Shown: in pieces, positions 54,631 to 63,031 of the stretch | Layout: each line of letters opens with the position of its first letter | Position numbering within the stretch: position 1 is the stretch's first letter | NCBI GenBank assembly: GCA_034436155.1 | Contig: DAOTVP010000008.1 | Span: 62,001-126,000 of the forward strand | Length of the DNA stretch: 64,000 nucleotides | Source of the DNA: GCA-2794515 sp034436155 | Lineage (GTDB): Bacteria; Chloroflexota; Anaerolineae; Aggregatilineales; Phototrophicaceae | Reading direction: 5' to 3' | Made by a program: the position numbers and the translations under genes | The notes under the pieces: model-generated | Seen by the model: only the letters and a program-made list of their open reading frames with translations | What the model was told of the DNA's origin: nothing | The model's database searches: none

Positions 54631-55455
54631 ATGCTACACAATCAAAAAGTTGCTTTTATCGGCAGTGGCGCTATGGGCGAAGCCATGATAAAAGGGTTAC
54701 TGCACAAAGACCTCATCCCTGCCAATTATATCACCGCCGCCGACCCACATATCGGACGTGGGGACGAGTTGAAAACGAACTATGGTCTCAATTTTACGAC
54801 TGATAATGTCGAGGCGGTGCAAGATGCCAATGTCGTTGTGCTTTCGATTAAGCCACAGATGATGAATAAAGTGTTGGCACAGCTCAAAACGCATGTCAAA
54901 CCCGATGCGCTCATCATCAGCATTGCCGCGGGTGTGACCATTCAACGCATTGTAGACCACCTTCTGCACCCGTATGTAGTGCGTGCCATGCCCAATACAC
55001 CCGGTCAAATCGGCGAAGGTATCACCGTCTGGACATGCACCTCCGAAGTCACCGCACAGGGGCGTGAATGGACATCGGACATTTTGGGCGCGATGGGCGA
55101 AACATTATATGTCGAAGATGAAAATTTTCTGGATATGGCGACAGCACTCAACGGAAGCGGACCGGCATATGTATTTTTATTGATGGAAGCCCTCATCGAT
55201 GTCGGTGTCCATATGGGATTTTCGCGCCAAGTTTCGCAAAAATTGGTACAACAGACCATGCTTGGGTCGGTCAAATATGCCATCCAATCGGGGATGCACC
55301 CCGCCGAATTACGCAATCAAGTCACCAGTCCTGGCGGGACATCTGCCGCGGCATTATATGAACTCGAAAAAGGTAGTATCCGCACCGTGATTGCCGATGC
55401 CGTATGGGCGGCGTATCGGCGCTCGGCAGAACTCGGCAAAAATGGGAATAAGTAG
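54631..55455 (+). CDS. proC: Pyrroline-5-carboxylate reductase
   Basis: 274 residues. Last step of proline synthesis. The NADPH site is FIGSGAMGEAMIKGLL; VVLSIKPQMMNKVL, VRAMPNTPGQIGEGITVW, DMATALNGSGPAYVFLLMEALID and the C-terminal signature LRNQVTSPGGTSAAALYELE are all present. AGAGGA lies before the ATG. The ABM-fold gene follows after 11 bases. Confidence 0.96.
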   Translation: MLHNQKVAFIGSGAMGEAMIKGLLHKDLIPANYITAADPHIGRGDELKTNYGLNFTTDNVEAVQDANVVVLSIKPQMMNKVLAQLKTHVKPDALIISIAAGVTIQRIVDHLLHPYVVRAMPNTPGQIGEGITVWTCTSEVTAQGREWTSDILGAMGETLYVEDENFLDMATALNGSGPAYVFLLMEALIDVGVHMGFSRQVSQKLVQQTMLGSVKYAIQSGMHPAELRNQVTSPGGTSAAALYELEKGSIRTVIADAVWAAYRRSAELGKNGNK

Positions 55456-55466
55456 GAGTATGCGTT

Positions 55467-55760
55467 ATGATTTTAGAAATTGCAGAATTTTATATCCGCG
55501 ATAATACACAACCCGCGTTTGAGAGCGCACTCAAAGAGAGCCTCGACAAATACATCAGTAAAGCCAAAGGTTTTATTGATTGTCAACTGCACCAAAGCAT
55601 TGAAGATAGTACGCGGTATATTCTGCTCATCCATTGGGAAACGCTCGAAGACCACACCATCGGATTTCGCCAAAGCGAACAATTCAAATATCACCGTGAA
55701 TTGATTAGCCCCTATTTTGCCAAAGACCCGTTTGTGCATCATTTCAATCGGCAATTTTAG
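55467..55760 (+). CDS. Small ABM-fold protein (antibiotic biosynthesis monooxygenase-like)
   Basis: 97 residues. A ferredoxin-like ABM fold is indicated by IAEFYIRDNTQPAFESALKE, SKAKGFIDCQLHQSIEDSTRYILLIHWETLEDHTIGF and FRQSEQFKYHRELISPYF. Members include heme-degrading and quinol monooxygenases and many of unknown role. AGGAG lies upstream. It ends the SDR-proC group. Confidence 0.8.
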   Translation: MILEIAEFYIRDNTQPAFESALKESLDKYISKAKGFIDCQLHQSIEDSTRYILLIHWETLEDHTIGFRQSEQFKYHRELISPYFAKDPFVHHFNRQF

Positions 55761-55777
55761 CCTATTGTCACGGTGTA

Positions 55778-55808
55778 ATGGCGGATTAGCACAGCGTATA
55801 TCCGCCAT
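55778..55808. repeat. Nested extragenic palindrome, copy D
   Basis: Arms ATGGCGGAT (55778-55786) and ATCCGCCAT (55800-55808), then TA, inner hairpin GC-ACA-GC and GTAT. Its 5' flank GGTGTAATGG is shared with copy C2 at 43185. It lies between the ABM-fold gene and the atp promoter. Confidence 0.65.
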
Positions 55809-55851
55809 GAAGCGCAATCAATCAAAAATTGATAAGTAGTTTGTGAAAAAG

Positions 55852-55880
55852 TGGACAGATGTTTGTGGATAAGCTACAAT
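55852..55880 (+). promoter_or_regulatory. Promoter of the atpAGDC operon
   Basis: TGGACA (55852-55857), a 17-base spacer and TACAAT (55875-55880), each 5 of 6 to consensus. The start would be near 55887, about 90 bases before the atpA ATG. Since the F0 and delta genes are not upstream, this operon begins with atpA. Confidence 0.65.
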
Positions 55881-55977
55881 AGTGGCTTTATAGTGTATAC
55901 ATTCAAAGAATGGCTTTGTGCATCTTTTTTGAAGATGTAAAACGATTTCATTAGTAGAAAAGTTAGGAGACCAAACA

Positions 55978-57480
55978 ATGGCGGAAGCCTCTAACCTCTT
56001 TCAGTCAATATTAGACCAAATTGAGCAGTTTAGCCCCTCTATCGAAGCGGTAGAGGTGGGTTATGTTCAAGAAGTTGGTGATGGTATCGCACGGGTCACT
56101 GGGTTGACCAACATCCGTTTTAGCGAATTGGTGACATTTGAAAATGGTGTCGCTGGGATTGCCTTCAACCTCGAAAAAGATAATGTCGGTATCATCATCA
56201 TGGGTGAATACGACACCATCAAAGAAGGCGCAGAAGTCCGTCCACAAGGGCGTATCGCGTCTGTGCCTGTGGGTATGGGCATGGTCGGGCGTGTTGTGGA
56301 TGCGCTCGGCAAACCCCTCGATGGCAAGGGTCCCATCGCCTCTAACGAATTTTACCCAATTGAACGGATTGCGCCCGGTGTGCGTGAACGTAAAAATGTG
56401 AGTCGCCCTGTGCAAACAGGCATCCTCGCCATTGACTCGATGATTCCAGTCGGGCGCGGGCAACGTGAGTTGATTATTGGCGACCGCCAAACGGGTAAAA
56501 CCGCCGTGGCGATTGACACCATCATCAATCAAAAAGGGCAAGATATGTATTGCATCTATGTGGCGATCGGCAAGCGTAAAGGAGAAGTCGCCCGTTTGCA
56601 AGCCATCCTCGAAGCCTATGGTGCTATGGAATACACCACGATTGTCGTTGCATCGGCATCTGACCCCGCCGCTATGAACTATATCGCCCCCTATTCGGGT
56701 TGTGCGATTGGCGAATGGTTCATGGAAAATGGCAAAGACGCGCTTGTGATTTATGATGATCTCTCGAAACATGCGTGGGCATACCGTCAAGTCTCGTTGC
56801 TCATGCGCCGTCCACCTGGACGCGAAGCCTATCCGGGCGATGTGTTCTATCTGCATAGCCGTTTGTTGGAACGCGCCGCCCAATTGAGCGATGAACGTGG
56901 TGGTGGTAGCTTAACCGCGTTGCCTATCATCGAAACCTTGCTCGGTGACGTGTCTGCCTATGTGCCAACCAACGTGATTTCAATCACCGATGGTCAAATT
57001 TACCTCGAATCCAACCTATTCTATTCGGGTCAACGCCCCGCGCTGAACGTTGGTATTAGCGTGAGCCGTGTCGGCGGTGATGCACAAACCAAAGCCATGA
57101 AAAAAGTCGCTGGTGGTCTGCGGTTAGATTTGGCGCAATTCCGTTCATTAGCGGCATTCGCCCAATTCGGATCTGACCTCGACAAATCGACCCAACGCCA
57201 ACTGGATAGAGGCTTACGCCTGACGGAATTGCTCAAGCAAGGGCAATATACCCCCCTGCCCCTCGCCGACCAAGTGGCGCTCATCTTCGCGGGGACGGGT
57301 GGTTATTTGGATAGTATCCCCGTAGCGCGTATAAAAGATTGGCAAGCGGCATTTTTGCGAGCATTCAATACCCAATATGCTGACATTGCCAACACCATCA
57401 ACACCGAAAAAGCGTTATCGGATGATACACGCGAAAAATTAACAGAAGCCGTTAAATCGTTTACCGAAAACTGGAGCTAG
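55978..57480 (+). CDS. atpA: F1 ATP synthase alpha subunit
   Basis: 500 residues. Walker A GDRQTGKTAVAIDTIINQKGQ, VGYVQEVGDGIARVTGL near the N-terminus, and the family signature PALNVGISVSRVGGDAQ are all present. Alpha forms the non-catalytic sites of the alpha3beta3 ring. AGGAG lies upstream of the ATG. A GGGG..CCCC hairpin follows, before atpG. The operon order is atpA-atpG-atpD-atpC; atpB, E, F and H are not in the window. Confidence 0.97.
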   Translation: MAEASNLFQSILDQIEQFSPSIEAVEVGYVQEVGDGIARVTGLTNIRFSELVTFENGVAGIAFNLEKDNVGIIIMGEYDTIKEGAEVRPQGRIASVPVGMGMVGRVVDALGKPLDGKGPIASNEFYPIERIAPGVRERKNVSRPVQTGILAIDSMIPVGRGQRELIIGDRQTGKTAVAIDTIINQKGQDMYCIYVAIGKRKGEVARLQAILEAYGAMEYTTIVVASASDPAAMNYIAPYSGCAIGEWFMENGKDALVIYDDLSKHAWAYRQVSLLMRRPPGREAYPGDVFYLHSRLLERAAQLSDERGGGSLTALPIIETLLGDVSAYVPTNVISITDGQIYLESNLFYSGQRPALNVGISVSRVGGDAQTKAMKKVAGGLRLDLAQFRSLAAFAQFGSDLDKSTQRQLDRGLRLTELLKQGQYTPLPLADQVALIFAGTGGYLDSIPVARIKDWQAAFLRAFNTQYADIANTINTEKALSDDTREKLTEAVKSFTENWS

Positions 57481-57500
57481 TCGTCATCTCAGACGACTCT

Positions 57501-57525
57501 GCAGAGGGGATAATTCCCCTTCTGC
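57501..57525 (+). other. Intercistronic hairpin between atpA and atpG
   Basis: GCAGA-GGGGA, loop TAAT, TCCCC-(T)-TCTGC: a ten-pair stem with one bulged T. The core GGGGATAATTCCCC is repeated between atpD and atpC (60565). There is no T-run. It lies after the gene for a subunit needed in three copies and before one needed once. Confidence 0.7.
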
Positions 57526-57547
57526 CCATGATTAAAGAGAGGAAAAG

Positions 57548-59125
57548 ATGCCCAGTTTACGCGAAGTTAGAAATCGTATCAAAAGTGTCAAGAACATCGA
57601 GCAAATCACCCGCGCACTCGAAGCTGTTTCGGCTTCCCGCGTGCGGAAAGCACAAGCTCGTGTATTGGCGAGTCGTGCTTATGCCGAAAAAGCGTGGGAA
57701 ATTTTGCTCAATATCCAAGCCGCGACCAAAGGCGGGGGCAATTTACACCCACTATTGACAGAACGCGAAGATGTCAAGACCATTATGATTGTGTTGATCA
57801 CCTCCGACAGAGGTTTGGCAGGTGCATTCAACACCAATATCATCCGTGTGGCACAACGCTTCGCCGACCGTTTTGGCAAACCTGTGAAATACGTGGCGGT
57901 CGGACGTAAAGGGCGTGATGCGCTGGTGCGTGCGCGTGAAAACGTCATCGCGGAATTCAGTAATTTGCCCGAAGATGTGCGGATTGCCGATTTAAGCCCT
58001 GTCTCGCGCCTCGCACAAGATGCGTTTTTGAGCGGCGAAGTCGATGATGTGTTCATCGCCTATACCGATTTTATCAACACCATCACCCAACGACCTGTCG
58101 TATCGGGATGGTTGCCCCTTGTACCGCACGAAATTGACCATAGTATCGGGGGTGAATTCTTGAAAGCCGTCCCGGTAGTGACGGGTGGCAAACAAGATTA
58201 TGAATATGAACCGAGTCCAGAAGCCATTTTGGACGAGATTGTGCCACGCTTTACCGAATTACAATTGTATCAAGCCATGCTCGAAAGCCGTGCCAGCGAA
58301 CACTCGGCGCGGATGGTTGCCATGCGGAACGCTTCGGATAATGCGTCACAATTGACTGCCGATTTGACACTCATCTACAACAAAGCCCGTCAAGCGACCA
58401 TCACCGCAGAAATTTTGGATATTGTCGGTGGTGCAGAGGCGCTTCAAGATACATTGGATAAAGCCACGGATAACATTTTGGTGCAATATGAAAAAGAACT
58501 CCGCAGAAATCCAACTTTAGAGATGGGTGGCGGTGTTGCAGTTAAGGAAAATGACATCGAGGCGACCCCGATTGCCGAAAATAAGCCTAAAGCCAAAGCA
58601 AAAAGCAAAAAATCGGCAGATGGTGATGATTTAACCAAAATTGAGGGTATCGGACCCAAAATGGCGACCGCCTTACACAATGCGGGTATCACTTCATTCG
58701 CCCAATTAGCCGAAGCCAGTCAAGACCAACTGCGGTCGGCTATCGAAAATGCGGGCATGAAATTTGCCCCTAGCATCACCACATGGGCAAAACAAGCCAA
58801 GTTCGCCGCCGATGGTGATTGGGATGGATTACAGGCGTATCAGAGCATTTTGATTGGTGGTATCGAACCCAATAACGATGATCTGACCAAAATTGAAGGT
58901 ATTGGTCCCAAAATTGCAACGGCGCTGAATAATGCAGGCATCTTTACTTATGCCCATTTGGCGAATGCAACCGAAGACCAACTCCATGCCGCCATTGAAA
59001 AAGCGGGTATGCGCCTCGCACCGAGTATTCCGACATGGGCAAAACAAGCCCAACTCGCCGCCGATGGCAAATGGGATGAACTGAAAGACTATCAAGATAA
59101 ACTCGTCGGTGGACGCGAAGTTTAG
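57548..59125 (+). CDS. atpG: F1 ATP synthase gamma subunit fused to two helix-hairpin-helix modules
   Basis: 525 residues, against about 285-300 for gamma. Residues 1-298 are a normal gamma: LREVRNRIKSVKNIEQITRA, ITSDRGLAGAFNTNIIR and the C-terminal RQATITAEILDIVGGAEAL. Then come a helix, a Lys/Ala-rich linker (KPKAKAKSKKSADG) and two copies of an 84-residue module at 360-443 and 444-525, each starting DDLTKIEGIGPK and containing APSI.TWAKQA. This module is a helix-hairpin-helix type seen in other proteins. The frame is continuous and the stop is followed directly by atpD's ribosome site, so the fusion is real in this assembly. Confidence 0.95.
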   Translation: MPSLREVRNRIKSVKNIEQITRALEAVSASRVRKAQARVLASRAYAEKAWEILLNIQAATKGGGNLHPLLTEREDVKTIMIVLITSDRGLAGAFNTNIIRVAQRFADRFGKPVKYVAVGRKGRDALVRARENVIAEFSNLPEDVRIADLSPVSRLAQDAFLSGEVDDVFIAYTDFINTITQRPVVSGWLPLVPHEIDHSIGGEFLKAVPVVTGGKQDYEYEPSPEAILDEIVPRFTELQLYQAMLESRASEHSARMVAMRNASDNASQLTADLTLIYNKARQATITAEILDIVGGAEALQDTLDKATDNILVQYEKELRRNPTLEMGGGVAVKENDIEATPIAENKPKAKAKSKKSADGDDLTKIEGIGPKMATALHNAGITSFAQLAEASQDQLRSAIENAGMKFAPSITTWAKQAKFAADGDWDGLQAYQSILIGGIEPNNDDLTKIEGIGPKIATALNNAGIFTYAHLANATEDQLHAAIEKAGMRLAPSIPTWAKQAQLAADGKWDELKDYQDKLVGGREV

Positions 59126-59151
59126 TGAACAATTGAGGAGAAAAGAGTATA

Positions 59152-60555
59152 ATGAACGAAGTTCAAGGTCAAATATCACAAGTGCTTGGGGCGGTGGTTG
59201 ATGTCTACTTCCCCGATGGCTATTTACCCCAGATTTATGATGCTATCCGCGTCCCGCGTGAAGGCGATTTAGATCTCATCCTCGAAGTGCAACTGCACTT
59301 GGGTGATAACACGGTTCGTACCGTAGCGATGGATACCACCGATGGTCTGCAACGCGGTATTCCAGCCTATGCAACAGGTAGCCCCATCACCGTCCCTGTG
59401 GGCGATGCCTCGTTGGGCAAGGTGTTCAATGTGTTGGGTCGTCCAGTAGATGGCACAACCATCCCCGATGACGCGCCACGCCGTCCAATTCACGCTTATG
59501 CGCCCAGCTTTGAAGAACAATCTACCAAAGTAGAAGTGTTCGAGACGGGCATGAAGGTCATTGACCTCGTAGCTCCCATGACACGCGGTGGTAAAACCGG
59601 TATTTTCGGGGGTGCTGGTGTGGGTAAAACCGTCACCATCATGGAATTGATTAACTCCATCGCCACCCAACACGCTGGTTTATCGGTGTTCGCTGGCGTG
59701 GGTGAACGCACTCGTGAAGGAACACAACTGTATCAAGAAATGGAAGAATCGGGCGTGTTGCCTAAATTGGCGATGGTATTCGGTCAGATGAACGAACCCC
59801 CTGGCGTGCGTTTGCGCGTGGCGCTGAGTGGCTTGGCGATGGCGGAATATTTCCGTGATCAAGGCAAAGATGTGTTGCTATTCATAGATAACATCTTCCG
59901 TTATTCACTGGCAGGCGCAGAAGTATCGGCGCTTTTGGGGCGTATGCCTTCTGCGGTAGGGTATCAACCCACCCTCGCCGATGAAATGGGTCAATTGCAA
60001 GAACGCATCACATCCACCAGCACAGGCGCTATCACCTCGATGCAAGCCGTTTATGTGCCTGCAGATGATTATTCAGACCCCGCCCCTGTCGCCGTGTTCA
60101 CCCACCTAGACGGGACAATCGCGCTGGAACGTTCCATCGCCGCCAAAGGGCTGTTCCCCGCCGTAGACCCACTGTCGAGTACCAGCAAAATTCTCGACCC
60201 GCTTATCGTTGGTGAAGACCACTATCGCACCGCCCGCGAAGTTCAACAAGTGTTGCAACGCTACAAAGACCTGCAAGACATCATCGCCATTTTGGGTGTC
60301 GATGAACTGTCGGCAGATGACAAATTGTTGGTGGCACGCGCCCGCAAAATCGAACAATTCCTCAGCCAACCGTTCTTCGTGGCAACCCAATTCACTGGGC
60401 GTGAAGGGCGTTATGTGAAAGTGAAAGATACAGTGGCGGGCTTCCGTAAGATTTTAGACGGCGAAGTAGATCACATTCCCGAACAACTCTTCTACATGGC
60501 GGGTCCCATCGAAGAAGTCATGCAACGTTATGACGATTACATCAAAAATCAATAA
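59152..60555 (+). CDS. atpD: F1 ATP synthase beta subunit
   Basis: 467 residues. Catalytic subunit. Walker A GGAGVGKTVTIMELINSIA, catalytic glutamate in GVGERTREG, Walker B DVLLFIDNIFRYSLAG, and PSAVGYQPTLADEMG are all present. GAGGAG precedes the ATG, 26 bases after atpG. A second GGGG..CCCC hairpin follows, before atpC. Confidence 0.98.
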   Translation: MNEVQGQISQVLGAVVDVYFPDGYLPQIYDAIRVPREGDLDLILEVQLHLGDNTVRTVAMDTTDGLQRGIPAYATGSPITVPVGDASLGKVFNVLGRPVDGTTIPDDAPRRPIHAYAPSFEEQSTKVEVFETGMKVIDLVAPMTRGGKTGIFGGAGVGKTVTIMELINSIATQHAGLSVFAGVGERTREGTQLYQEMEESGVLPKLAMVFGQMNEPPGVRLRVALSGLAMAEYFRDQGKDVLLFIDNIFRYSLAGAEVSALLGRMPSAVGYQPTLADEMGQLQERITSTSTGAITSMQAVYVPADDYSDPAPVAVFTHLDGTIALERSIAAKGLFPAVDPLSSTSKILDPLIVGEDHYRTAREVQQVLQRYKDLQDIIAILGVDELSADDKLLVARARKIEQFLSQPFFVATQFTGREGRYVKVKDTVAGFRKILDGEVDHIPEQLFYMAGPIEEVMQRYDDYIKNQ

Positions 60556-60564
60556 TGGCGCATT

Positions 60565-60580
60565 GGGGGATAATTCCCCC
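60565..60580 (+). other. Intercistronic hairpin between atpD and atpC
   Basis: GGGGGA (60565-60570), loop TAAT, TCCCCC (60575-60580). It shares the 14-base core GGGGATAATTCCCC with the hairpin after atpA. No T-run, and atpC follows 28 bases later. Confidence 0.7.
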
Positions 60581-60607
60581 TGATACCCATCCATAAGGAT
60601 ACAACCG

Positions 60608-61063
60608 ATGGTAGATACAATTCATATCGAACTCGTCTCGCAAGAGAAGAAGGTTTTTGAAGAAAAAAGCGCCACTATGGTGCTTGTACCCGCCGAAGAA
60701 GGCATGATGGGCATTTTGCCCAATCATGCCCCGACCATTGCCGCGCTCGGTTTTGGCGAATTGGTGGTACGAAAAGGCAACGCAGAAGAACGGTTCGCCG
60801 TTTTTGGTGGCGTAGTCGATGTGCGTCCGGGTAAGATTGTCGTCTTGGCAGAACTGGCAGAATCATCATATGCGATTGACATCGAAGCCGTCGAAAAAGC
60901 CCGCGCCAACGCCGAAAAATTATTGCGTGAAGGGCTTCCACCCGAAGCTAACCGCGATGCGACATTAGCATTGCGTCGTGCCAATCTGGAATTGCAAATC
61001 AGTCGTAATTTACGCCAACGCGCCCCTGTGATGCGGATACTTGGCGAGGACGAACAAGCCTAA
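60608..61063 (+). CDS. atpC: F1 ATP synthase epsilon subunit
   Basis: 151 residues. The N-terminal beta-sandwich has IELVSQEKKVFEEKSATMVL, VPAEEGMMGILPNHAPTIAAL and FAVFGGVVDVRPGKIVVLAE. The C-terminal part is the two-helix regulatory arm (YAIDIEAVEKARANAEKLL and LALRRANLELQISRN). It ends the operon, followed by a terminator. Confidence 0.95.
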   Translation: MVDTIHIELVSQEKKVFEEKSATMVLVPAEEGMMGILPNHAPTIAALGFGELVVRKGNAEERFAVFGGVVDVRPGKIVVLAELAESSYAIDIEAVEKARANAEKLLREGLPPEANRDATLALRRANLELQISRNLRQRAPVMRILGEDEQA

Positions 61064-61114
61064 GTAGTAGGCATAGCGTCTGGTTTATCTGGCGTAAACG
61101 GCGTTATACTAATC

Positions 61115-61140
61115 AGGACGAGGTGCAAATGCCTCGTCCT
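61115..61140 (+). terminator. Terminator of the atpAGDC operon
   Basis: AGGACGAGG (61115-61123), an eight-base loop, CCTCGTCCT (61132-61140), followed by TGCGTTATATTATT. Nine-pair stem 51 bases after atpC. Confidence 0.7.
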
Positions 61141-61174
61141 TGCGTTATATTATTAGGAAAACGTACAACACATT

Positions 61175-62197
61175 ATGGCACTATTCAGCAAATCTCTGGG
61201 AATTGATTTGGGTACGGTCAACGTACTCATCTATGAAAATGGTCAAATTGTCTTACAAGAACCATCGCTCGTGGCGCTCGCCGCCGAAGAAGATGCGCGG
61301 GGCAATATTAGCGTCCTCGAAATCGGACAGCCCGCCCGCGAAATGATGGGGCGTGTTTTTGACGAGGAAATTCAGGTCGTGCGTCCCCTCCAAAATGGTG
61401 TAATTGCCGATTATGAAGTGGCAGAAGCCATGTTGCGGTATTACATGAGCAAGGTGGCAGGACGCTTACGCTTATTCAAACCTGTGGTGATGGTATCTGT
61501 GCCTTATGGGGCAAATAATGTCGAAAAACGCGCCGTGCGTGATGCCATCCTCACGGCAGGCGCACGCGAAGCCTATCTGATTCACGAACCACTCGCCGCG
61601 GCGATTGGATGTGGATTACCCGTTGGCACACCTGCGGGTGATATGGTCATCAATATCGGCGGAGGCATGACCGAAGCGGCTGTCATCAGCATGAATAATA
61701 TCGTGCGGGCAGATAGTGGTCGGATCGGCGGGCTAAAACTCGATGAAGGCATCATCAGCTATGTACGGCGCAAATATAATGTGATTATCGGGGAACTATC
61801 AGCCGAATCGGTGAAAATTCAAATTGGCGCGGCGGTGCATCAACCAAACGAACTGTCGATGGAAGTTCAAGGCATTGATAATGTGTCTGGATTGCCCCGC
61901 ACCATCACCATCAGCACAGGAGAAGTGGTCGAGGCGCTCGAACAACCTCTGGATGCAATCGCTCAAGTCGTCAAGAACGTGCTATCCACCACACCACCCG
62001 AATTAGCATCGGATATTATGGATAGAGGCATCACCCTCACAGGTGGTGGGGCATTGTTGCGAGGCATTGACCAATATCTGACCAACAAAACCAATGTGCC
62101 GTGTTATCGGGCAGAAAATCCGATGATTGCCGTGGCAGTCGGGGCAGGTCGCGCCCTAGAAGACCCTGCCCTATTCCGCCGTTTAGCCAGTCAGTGA
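61175..62197 (+). CDS. mreB: Rod shape-determining protein MreB
   Basis: 340 residues. Bacterial actin that guides side-wall synthesis. Phosphate loops are LGIDLGTVNVLIYENG and MVINIGGGMTEAAVISM; VVMVSVPYGANNVEKRAVRDA, YLIHEPLAAAIGCGLPVG and GITLTGGGALLRGIDQYL follow. The ribosome site is weak. It stands alone, apart from mreC/mreD and from the mrdA-rodA region. Its 3' end abuts rex (convergent, no gap). Confidence 0.95.
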   Translation: MALFSKSLGIDLGTVNVLIYENGQIVLQEPSLVALAAEEDARGNISVLEIGQPAREMMGRVFDEEIQVVRPLQNGVIADYEVAEAMLRYYMSKVAGRLRLFKPVVMVSVPYGANNVEKRAVRDAILTAGAREAYLIHEPLAAAIGCGLPVGTPAGDMVINIGGGMTEAAVISMNNIVRADSGRIGGLKLDEGIISYVRRKYNVIIGELSAESVKIQIGAAVHQPNELSMEVQGIDNVSGLPRTITISTGEVVEALEQPLDAIAQVVKNVLSTTPPELASDIMDRGITLTGGGALLRGIDQYLTNKTNVPCYRAENPMIAVAVGAGRALEDPALFRRLASQ

Positions 62198-62836
62198 TTA
62201 TTTTAGGTAATAGGTCATGCGTTGCAGATGTGCTACGGGGTCTATGTATTGAACATGTACCCCTTCTGGCACATTGATACTAATAGGGGCATAATTGAGG
62301 ATAGCACGAACACCCGCCTCAATGAGTTGATTCGCCACTTCTTGGGCATGTTCGGCAGGCACGGCAACCATGGCAATCTGAATACCTCTAGCCATAATCG
62401 TCTCTTTTAATTCAGACATGGGCTGAATGACAAAATTACCCGATTGCTTGCCAATTTTTTGCGGATTGTTATCAAATACACATGCAATATGAAATCCTCT
62501 ATCAGCAAAACCCCGATAATTGGCAATCGCCTGACCCAAATCGCCCGCACCAACCAGCGCAATTTCCCATTCACGATTCACCTGAAGCACCTGACGCAAT
62601 TTATCTTCGAGATAGGTTATCTGATAACCCGTGCCTTGTTTGCCAAATCCCCCAAAGTGAGATAAATCTTTGCGAATTTGCGCCGAGCTAATCCCCAAAA
62701 TACGTCCTAATTCGTGTGACGAAGTGACCTCACGTCCCTCTTGAGAGAGACGCATCAATGCACGCAGATAAATTGGCAAACGCCCAATGACAATATCTGG
62801 AATGATTTCATCTGGATTACTTGAATGCGATGGCAT
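62198..62836 (-). CDS. rex: Redox-sensing transcriptional repressor Rex
   Basis: 212 residues, ATG with AGGAG ten bases upstream. The N-terminal winged helix is VIGRLPIYLRALMRLSQEG .. LGISSAQIRKDLSHFGGFGKQGTGY. The Rossmann part has IALVGAGDLGQAIANYRGF and VFDNNPQKIGK. Rex binds DNA when NAD+ is high and lets go when NADH rises. A Rex-like site lies 30 bases upstream of its own start. Confidence 0.96.
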   Translation of the reverse strand: MPSHSSNPDEIIPDIVIGRLPIYLRALMRLSQEGREVTSSHELGRILGISSAQIRKDLSHFGGFGKQGTGYQITYLEDKLRQVLQVNREWEIALVGAGDLGQAIANYRGFADRGFHIACVFDNNPQKIGKQSGNFVIQPMSELKETIMARGIQIAMVAVPAEHAQEVANQLIEAGVRAILNYAPISINVPEGVHVQYIDPVAHLQRMTYYLK

Positions 62837-62866
62837 CTATGCCGCGCTCCTATCTTACATCGCTGT

Positions 62867-62884
62867 CTGTGATAATTTGCACAA
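62867..62884 (-). promoter_or_regulatory. Probable Rex operator upstream of rex
   Basis: On the minus strand TTGTGCAAATTATCACAG. It keeps the half-sites TTGTG and CACA of the known Rex box TTGTGAA-N4-TTCACAA, with the right spacing. It ends 30 bases before the rex ATG and suggests autorepression; the divergent adaptor gene may also be affected. Confidence 0.65.
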
Positions 62885-63031
62885 GAAAATAAATTTATAG
62901 TAACACCGATTTTTATGATATGCCAGATTTGATATAATATTCTAGCAAAAAATCCATTTCATCATCATTTTCTAAGCCAACCGCGCTATAATAGCCCCAA
63001 AATCAATCAACAGAGAGAAATTTACCCCGTT

